A DNA stretch of 38,894 nt from NCBI GenBank assembly GCA_017941035.1, contig JAGAXG010000005.1, forward strand, positions 1-38,894, in the 5' to 3' direction. The number at the start of each line of letters is the position of its first letter. Position 1 is the stretch's first letter. Made by a program: the position numbers and the translations under genes. The DNA is from a bacterium. Lineage in GTDB: Bacteria > Cyanobacteriota > Vampirovibrionia > Gastranaerophilales > Gastranaerophilaceae. The notes beneath the pieces were generated by a model, which saw only the letters and a list, made by a program, of their open reading frames with translations, did no database searches and had not been told where the DNA came from. Below, in pieces: positions 34,742-38,894 of this stretch.

Positions 34742-34770
34742 TTGACAAGTATTTATAAATATACTATTAT
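34742..34770 (+). promoter_or_regulatory. Strong promoter of the MobC-like gene
   Basis: TTGACA (34,742-34,747), exactly 17 bp, TATTAT (34,765-34,770). A good Shine-Dalgarno (AAAGGAG) follows at ~34,782. Palindromes with ACATGT lie immediately upstream. Confidence 0.8.
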
Positions 34771-34795
34771 AGACTGATTATTAAAGGAGATATAT

Positions 34796-35197
34796 ATGTA
34801 TAAAAAACTTATTAAATTTATTAAAAACAATATGGATTCGAAATCGGAACAATTTAGCATTCGTATTCCAAAGTATTTAAAAAATATTTTGATAAAAGGT
34901 TCTAAAACCCAACGATTACCTTTACCTGATTATGTCAGGGCAATTATGTTGAATTCGATTTTGCCTGAAATTTTAGATTCAGAATTAAAAAAAGTGACCT
35001 GTGAATGGATAACAAAACAGGGTAAAGATTCTGTCAAAATCCATTTTGGAGAAAAGATAAAAAGATTACAAGAAATAGCCCAAATAGCATCCTACGCAAT
35101 TGAAGAAACCGAAAAACTTCAACAAAAATTTATTGATATCGAGGTCGAATATTTAAACACTATAAATAGCAGAGCCGAGCAGAGGAATGAGCGATAG
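34796..35197 (+). CDS. MobC/ribbon-helix-helix-like mobilization protein
   Basis: The 133-aa protein has a basic N-terminus, then FSIRIPKYLKNILIKGSK (~21-38), the strand-helix pattern of a ribbon-helix-helix DNA-binding domain, followed by LPLPDYVRAIML (~42-53). The C-terminal half is a probable coiled coil rich in Glu, Lys and Gln. Size and layout fit relaxosome accessory proteins (MobC type), and an oriT-like inverted repeat follows its stop at once. No relaxase gene follows. Residues ~43-85 recur in the chimeric fragment at 420-797. The family call is tentative; a free-standing RHH repressor is the alternative. Confidence 0.6.
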   Translation: MYKKLIKFIKNNMDSKSEQFSIRIPKYLKNILIKGSKTQRLPLPDYVRAIMLNSILPEILDSELKKVTCEWITKQGKDSVKIHFGEKIKRLQEIAQIASYAIEETEKLQQKFIDIEVEYLNTINSRAEQRNER

Positions 35198-35207
35198 CGA
35201 AAGGTGA

Positions 35208-35256
35208 GCAATTATGCCAATAATGATTATTTTGGCTAATTGCGAACGGTTCCGTT
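35208..35256. other. oriT-like inverted repeats
   Basis: A long imperfect inverted repeat (35,208-35,243) pairs GCAATTATGCCAATAAT with ATTATTTTGGCTAATTGC, followed directly by AACGG-TT-CCGTT (35,245-35,256) preceded by GCG. Such paired repeats next to a MobC-type gene are typical of transfer origins of small mobilizable plasmids. No nick site can be assigned. Confidence 0.45.
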
Positions 35257-35277
35257 TTATGCGAGGCGATAGTATTA

Positions 35278-35333
35278 CACAAGCCGAAATATAGGAGGGA
35301 AATAGCAATGTAAAAAGTTTGAAAAATTTAATT
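35278..35333 (+). repeat. 56-bp perfect direct repeat, copy 1 (start-stop leader)
   Basis: Identical to 37,317-37,372. It contains AGGAGGG (35,293-35,299), an 8-nt gap, then ATG followed immediately by TAA (35,308-35,313). The next gene starts 46 nt after this ATG. Confidence 0.95.
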
Positions 35334-35353
35334 AAATTTTGTAAAATAAGTGC

Positions 35354-35959
35354 ATGCAAAAAATATGGATTTTATTTTTAATATTTTTATTTATAACTTG
35401 TCCTGTTTTGGGTTGTCCTGTAACAAAAAACAAGCCGATTACTCATCCTGACGGAACTATTGAATATGATTTTTCTAAACAATCACAACCAAAAGCAAGT
35501 AAAATATTATATAAATTTGTCTTGAAAGAATTAAATAAAACTCCAAGAGAAGCACAAGATTTTGCAAATATAACCCCCAAAACAGTAAGTGCTTTTGAAA
35601 CCGATTTAAACGGCGACGGTAAAAAAGAAATTATTGGTGTTATTTTTTCAACATATTATTGGGGAACAGCGGGAATTTCTTTATTTATTCTTGAAGAAAA
35701 TAATAATAATGATTATCAAAATATTGCAAAATATATGATTAACATAGAAATTAATATGAGTTTTTATGTTTTACCGTATAAGACAAATGGTTACAAGGAT
35801 ATAAAATACCATAGTTCTATTGCCTTTGATTTTAAACCAATGCAAGCAAAATTTAATGGTAAATATTATTATAATTATGAACAAGAAAAAAAATGCTTAG
35901 AATACTTAAAAGATTTTTCCGAATATGATGTATCCGAAATAACAGGTATAAAAGAATAA
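35354..35959 (+). CDS. Secreted protein with EF-hand-like loop, unknown function
   Basis: The 201-aa protein has a signal sequence (1-20) ending in a Cys-containing stretch (PVLGC, a possible lipobox with Cys21). Residue region ~90-105 carries DLNGDGKKE, a calcium-loop-like DxNxDG motif followed by hydrophobic strands, as in VCBS/FG-GAP or EF-hand-like proteins. Its C-terminus YDVSEITGIKE closely matches an internal segment (YDVSNVTGIKD) of the lytic enzyme encoded next. It starts 46 nt behind the start-stop ATG of repeat copy 1 and lacks its own close Shine-Dalgarno. The role is unknown; an immunity or lipoprotein role is possible. Confidence 0.65.
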   Translation: MQKIWILFLIFLFITCPVLGCPVTKNKPITHPDGTIEYDFSKQSQPKASKILYKFVLKELNKTPREAQDFANITPKTVSAFETDLNGDGKKEIIGVIFSTYYWGTAGISLFILEENNNNDYQNIAKYMINIEINMSFYVLPYKTNGYKDIKYHSSIAFDFKPMQAKFNGKYYYNYEQEKKCLEYLKDFSEYDVSEITGIKE

Positions 35960-35988
35960 TAGCCGTTTAAAAATATAAATAGTATAAG

Positions 35989-36010
35989 GGTATTTAGAAT
36001 TTTAAATACC
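35989..36010 (+). repeat. Hairpin before the lytic enzyme gene
   Basis: GGTATTTA and TAAATACC form a perfect 8-bp stem with a 6-nt loop, without a T tract, 33 nt before the next start codon. Confidence 0.5.
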
Positions 36011-36042
36011 TGAATTAGTGATGAAATCGAAAGGACAATTTT

Positions 36043-37140
36043 ATGACAAAAACATTAAATGATTTTTATAATGATTTAGGTGCTAGAGAATCAGGAGGCA
36101 ATTATTCTTCTGTAAATAAATATGGCTATGTTGGTAAATATCAAATGGGTGAAGCTGCAATGGTAGATGCGGGCTATTATAAAAAGCCTTCTGGAAAATA
36201 TAATAATGATTGGTCTGGTCAATTTACAGGCAAAGATGGTGTATATAGTGTTCAAGATTTTCTAAAAAACAAACAGGCACAAGAAAATGCACAAAAAGCA
36301 TTCAAGCAGGCTCAATGGAATCAATTAAAAGCTATTGGGGCTGATAAATATATTGGTAAAGAAATTAATGGAGTAAAAATAACGCAATCGGGCTTATTAG
36401 CTGCAGCCCACCTAAAAGGTCCTGGGGCTGTAAAAGAATATTTACAAAGTAATGGCAAAAATATACCAAAGGATGCTTTTGGTACAAGTGTTGAAAATTA
36501 TATGAAAAAATTTGAAGGATATGATGTCTCAAATGTTACAGGTATAAAAGATTCAAAAACTAATGATAATACTTCTAAAATTGAACCAATTGAGAAAGAA
36601 CCTTTAAATTATAATAAGAATGCTCCGTTTGAATTAAGCATTCAATACAACGATTATCAACAATACAACCTTCCTAATTTAAATGATTTAATGATTAATC
36701 CTATAAATCAACAATCTAATAACCCATGGAATATGATTCCAATGGCTATACCTGAGAGTTTAAGACAACCTTCAGGTGTTCCAACAGGTCAAGCTGCAAA
36801 TTTTGATATCAATCAACTTGCAAATATGTTAGGAATTCAATTACCTGAAGTTCAACCAACAAATAAACCTCAACAACAATTAGGCTTATTTGGTTATACA
36901 AATCCATTAACAGGAAGTAATCACATATATACACGCGATGAAATCGGTGCAATGTCAACAGATGAATATGCTCAAAATGAAAAAGCAATTCATGCCCAAT
37001 TAAACAAAATTGGGATTCCGACCAACGGAGATTTGCAACGAGAAGCAATAACAGGAGGCGGAGTTGTGTATGTAAATTCTTACACTCGTTCTGATGGGAC
37101 AGAAGTTAAAGGGTATTATCGCTCAAGACCAAAATTTTAA
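36043..37140 (+). CDS. Lytic-transglycosylase-like peptidoglycan hydrolase with repeat-type C-terminus
   Basis: In this 365-aa protein, residues ~8-150 form a lysozyme-like domain. RESGGNY (~15-21) holds the probable catalytic Glu16, YGYVGKYQMG resembles the GxxQ-----A block, and LAAAHLKGPGAVKEYL (~126-141) matches the A-Y-aGp-----y motif of SLT folds. A YDVSNVTGIKD segment follows (~163-173), then an Asn/Gln/Pro-rich linker (~185-285), then a tail with VNSYTRSDGTEVKGYYRSRP, a motif of secreted effectors and phage structural proteins. No signal peptide is present, so it would need a special export route or lysis. An LprI-like gene follows; toxin-immunity pairing is an inference. Confidence 0.7.
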   Translation: MTKTLNDFYNDLGARESGGNYSSVNKYGYVGKYQMGEAAMVDAGYYKKPSGKYNNDWSGQFTGKDGVYSVQDFLKNKQAQENAQKAFKQAQWNQLKAIGADKYIGKEINGVKITQSGLLAAAHLKGPGAVKEYLQSNGKNIPKDAFGTSVENYMKKFEGYDVSNVTGIKDSKTNDNTSKIEPIEKEPLNYNKNAPFELSIQYNDYQQYNLPNLNDLMINPINQQSNNPWNMIPMAIPESLRQPSGVPTGQAANFDINQLANMLGIQLPEVQPTNKPQQQLGLFGYTNPLTGSNHIYTRDEIGAMSTDEYAQNEKAIHAQLNKIGIPTNGDLQREAITGGGVVYVNSYTRSDGTEVKGYYRSRPKF

Positions 37141-37145
37141 AACAA

Positions 37146-37176
37146 AAAACCCCTCTTATAAAAAGAGGGGGTTTTA
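37146..37176 (+). terminator. Terminator of the lytic enzyme gene
   Basis: CCCCTCTT / AAGAGGGG stem with flanking A/T pairs and a T run. It starts within 10 nt of the stop. Confidence 0.9.
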
Positions 37177-37209
37177 TTGTTACGATTGCAAATCGATACA
37201 ATTTTATGC

Positions 37210-37239
37210 TTGGAGAAAACAAGCCTCAAATGGTATAAT
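37210..37239 (+). promoter_or_regulatory. Probable promoter of the LprI-like gene
   Basis: TTGGAG (37,210-37,215), 18-bp spacer, extended -10 TGG-TATAAT (37,234-37,239). Confidence 0.55.
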
Positions 37240-37278
37240 AGTATAAACAAATCATTTACCTGTTTATAAATTAAATTA

Positions 37279-37309
37279 TGCTTAAGCTAAATTTATTAAA
37301 ACTTAAGCA
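37279..37309. repeat. 8-bp inverted repeat TGCTTAAG/CTTAAGCA
   Basis: Perfect arms (37,279-37,286 and 37,302-37,309) in the leader of the LprI-like gene, just before repeat copy 2. Confidence 0.55.
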
Positions 37310-37316
37310 AATACTG

Positions 37317-37372
37317 CACAAGCCGAAATATAGGAGGGAAATAGCAATGTAAAAAGTTTGAAAAATTTAATT
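37317..37372 (+). repeat. 56-bp perfect direct repeat, copy 2 (start-stop leader)
   Basis: Identical to 35,278-35,333, with AGGAGGG (37,332-37,338) and ATG-TAA (37,347-37,352). The downstream gene again begins 46 nt after this ATG. Confidence 0.95.
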
Positions 37373-37392
37373 TATATTGGTAAAATAGGTCT

Positions 37393-37965
37393 ATGAAAAA
37401 ATTTATTCTAATATTTATTTTAATATTTTTATTATTTAGTACGCTAATGAGCCTTACATATGCAATAAAATGTAATATGCAAGTTAAAGAATTAAATGCT
37501 GAAATAAGCAAATTAAATAGTACTATTTCTAAAATAAGTTCTGAAAATAAGACACTTGTCAAGAATAAAGATTTTGCACAAAAGCAATATCAAGATTTAA
37601 AATCAACTAAAAAGGAAGCAGAACTTATTGATACAGAAATTCAAGAATGCATGAAATCTTGCAATTATACTACTGCTTGTATGAATAATTGTGTATATGC
37701 TACGATTCCAAAATGGGAAAAAGAAATAGATAAAAATATTAAGTTATTAGAAAAAATAATGAATAATGAACAAATTACACTTTTGCATGATTCTCAAAAT
37801 AAATGGATTGTATACAGAAATGCTCAACAAAAATTGAACAGTGAAACAATTGGTACAATGATGGGTACAATGTATACAAATATCCTGTCATCCGAACAAA
37901 CTTATATAATTAAAAGAAGAGCAAAAGAACTTGAAGGATTATACTACTTTTATTCAAGGAAATAA
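37393..37965 (+). CDS. LprI/DUF1311-like lysozyme inhibitor family protein, membrane anchored
   Basis: The 190-aa protein has an N-terminal membrane segment (~3-25), a coiled coil (~30-75) and a C-terminal region with the DUF1311 (LprI N-terminal) pattern: Cys pairs in ECMKSCNYTTACMNNC (~93-108), Trp then Glu/Asp, a long helix, the Q-W---R pattern in DSQNKWIVYRNA (~137-148), and a final Arg-rich helix RRAKEL. LprI of Mycobacterium inhibits lysozyme. Directly behind the lytic enzyme gene it could protect the producer. Pairing is unproven. No close Shine-Dalgarno precedes its ATG. Confidence 0.75.
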   Translation: MKKFILIFILIFLLFSTLMSLTYAIKCNMQVKELNAEISKLNSTISKISSENKTLVKNKDFAQKQYQDLKSTKKEAELIDTEIQECMKSCNYTTACMNNCVYATIPKWEKEIDKNIKLLEKIMNNEQITLLHDSQNKWIVYRNAQQKLNSETIGTMMGTMYTNILSSEQTYIIKRRAKELEGLYYFYSRK

Positions 37966-38023
37966 ACCTATTCTACCTTTTTAAACAAAATAGTTAGTAC
38001 TTAGTTAAAAAGGAGAATTTAAA

Positions 38024-38092
38024 ATGAAATATGACAAAAATTTAAAAATCAATAAATTTTTAGTGCTATCGATAATAACGAATAAATTATAG
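38024..38092 (+). CDS. Possible 22-aa ORF, likely a gene remnant
   Basis: ATG at 38,024 has a good Shine-Dalgarno (AAGGAG) and reads MKYDKNLKINKFLVLSI before a stop at 38,090. It overlaps the 3' end of the membrane protein gene on the opposite strand. It may be the start of a lost gene. Confidence 0.3.
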   Translation: MKYDKNLKINKFLVLSIITNKL

Positions 38093-38378
38093 ATAATGTA
38101 AAAATAACGGATATAATTAATCCAATAATCCAAATAATACTATAAAACAGATTATTTATAATAAAAGAATTACTTATATTGTGGTTTACAATATGCTCAA
38201 TTAACAAAATTATTGATAGTGCAAATAAAATTACTCCCCAAATTGGTATTAGAAACATAATAAATATTCCTCCACCATCTACTTTTGATATTTGGTAAAA
38301 CTCATACAAAAGTATCCAACCAAAGATGGAAAACAAATGAAATGCAAATTTATGTTTTAAATACTCAATAAATTTCAT
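38049..38378 (-). CDS. Small four-helix membrane protein, second copy of the divergent arrangement
   Basis: The protein is ~109 aa from the ATG at 38,378 (an ATG at 38,423 adds 15 residues and would overlap the divergent gene). Four hydrophobic helices and an early FGWI motif match the layout of the membrane protein at 10-384, which is also divergent from a lipase-like gene. No known family. It may be the membrane partner of the gene at 38,415. Confidence 0.55.
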   Translation of the reverse strand: MKFIEYLKHKFAFHLFSIFGWILLYEFYQISKVDGGGIFIMFLIPIWGVILFALSIILLIEHIVNHNISNSFIINNLFYSIIWIIGLIISVIFTLSIIYSLLSIALKIY

Positions 38379-38414
38379 CGTAGTAATAGTAAAACAAATA
38401 GAAAGGAAATACAA

Positions 38415-38894
38415 ATGAAACATTTCGTCAATATAACAGATACAGAAAAAGAAATTTTATCATACAATTCTTACCACTTGGATAACCCAATAAAATTGGA
38501 TGGTTGGCAAATGGTTTATAAAGAACCTGAAACTAAAAATGGATTCGAAGGGCAAATTTATCAAATGATTCAAGGAAATTTTATCAGGATTATATACAAG
38601 AAATACAATTAAATAAAAATGGGAATTTTGACTTTTCAAAACGCGGGCTTCAGGAACAATTGCGATGGAATCCCAAACAAGCACAAAATTTTTCTGAACT
38701 TGTAAAAGATATAAAAAATGCTAAAAGATTGCCTGATGTACCAAATGAAAAACCTTTGGAAAAACCTGATGTATCGCACTATGAAGTTTACAGGGGAAAA
38801 AATGGTGATCATTATATTGAAGTATTCAATAATGGAGAAAAAAGGTTTTATATTACAAAAGATACCCCTCAAACCGCTACCCATACTACAAGTA
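38415..38894 (+). pseudogene. Frameshifted lipase-like gene, runs off the window
   Basis: The first 65-codon frame (38,415-38,612) has the same N-terminal pattern as the fragment at 420: LS--Y, a Trp about 12 residues later, then NGFEGQIY. Around 38,570-38,590 the coding signal moves to another frame (open from 38,537 to the window end), which reads FYQDYIQEIQLN, then RGLQEQLRWNPKQAQNFSEL and DVSHYEVYRGKNGDHYIEV with plausible protein composition. The RGT motif of the homologue is lost at the junction, so an internal deletion or frameshift is likely. It continues beyond 38,894. Confidence 0.6.

Noticed and set aside
34517-38894. Search for integrase, transposase, CRISPR array or phage structural cluster
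   Set aside because: None seen; the tRNA-Gln boundary is suggestive but no duplicated tRNA end or recombinase supports an integrated phage or a defined island.

Overview
The window is an A+T-rich stretch of bacterial chromosome from an organism with an outer membrane: it carries LptB and an LptF/G permease, a TolC-type outer-membrane protein, dTDP-rhamnose synthesis genes and several secreted proteins. Gene content and style (tRNA-Gln with encoded CCA, Lys/Asn/Ile-rich proteins, FtsB-like and TPR genes, many small secreted proteins) fit a gut Gastranaerophilales (Vampirovibrionia, formerly Melainabacteria). That placement is an inference from overall look, not from a marker search.

Core layout: (1) 0.8-5.1 kb, minus strand: an XRE/zinc-ribbon regulator, holA, holB, plsY, a secreted protein and a parvulin isomerase, closely spaced and probably co-transcribed. 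(2) 5.2-9.0 kb: a protein with an annexin-like motif, rpsO between two clear terminators, a DUF1284 gene plus PlsC-type acyltransferase pair, and rsmI. (3) 9.1-13.5 kb: an unusual fusion of a periplasmic substrate-binding domain to a TolC channel, a small possibly truncated XRE gene, and a fatty acyl-CoA/AMP ligase. (4) 13.6-25.6 kb: an envelope glycan region with a two-domain GT8/GT-B glycosyltransferase, a second GT8, a GT2, a fucosyltransferase-like protein, ManC, and a tight minus-strand operon lptB-lptF/G-phosphodiester glycosidase-rfbC-rfbB-rfbD-rfbA that joins LPS export to dTDP-rhamnose supply. (5) 25.6-34.4 kb: a repeat-rich intergenic region, a HExxH metalloprotease-like secreted protein, a TPR protein, an FtsB/DivIC-like protein, a barrel-like secreted protein, ctpA, tRNA-Cys, a GGDEF diguanylate cyclase, an alpha/alpha-toroid-like membrane protein and mnmA.

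The accessory part begins after tRNA-Gln (34,441-34,516) and runs to the right edge; related material lies at the left edge (1-815). It holds a MobC/ribbon-helix-helix-like protein followed by an oriT-like inverted repeat but no relaxase, a 56-bp perfect direct repeat with a strong Shine-Dalgarno sequence leading to ATG immediately followed by TAA, two secreted proteins placed at the same distance behind the two repeat copies, a lytic-transglycosylase-like enzyme beside an LprI-type lysozyme-inhibitor homologue, and at both window ends a degraded lipase-class-3-like gene divergent from a small four-helix membrane protein. The left copy is a chimera whose C-terminus is the conserved tail of the MobC-like protein. 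My best reading is a decayed mobilizable element carrying effector/immunity-like cassettes. Neither toxicity nor immunity can be shown from sequence alone.
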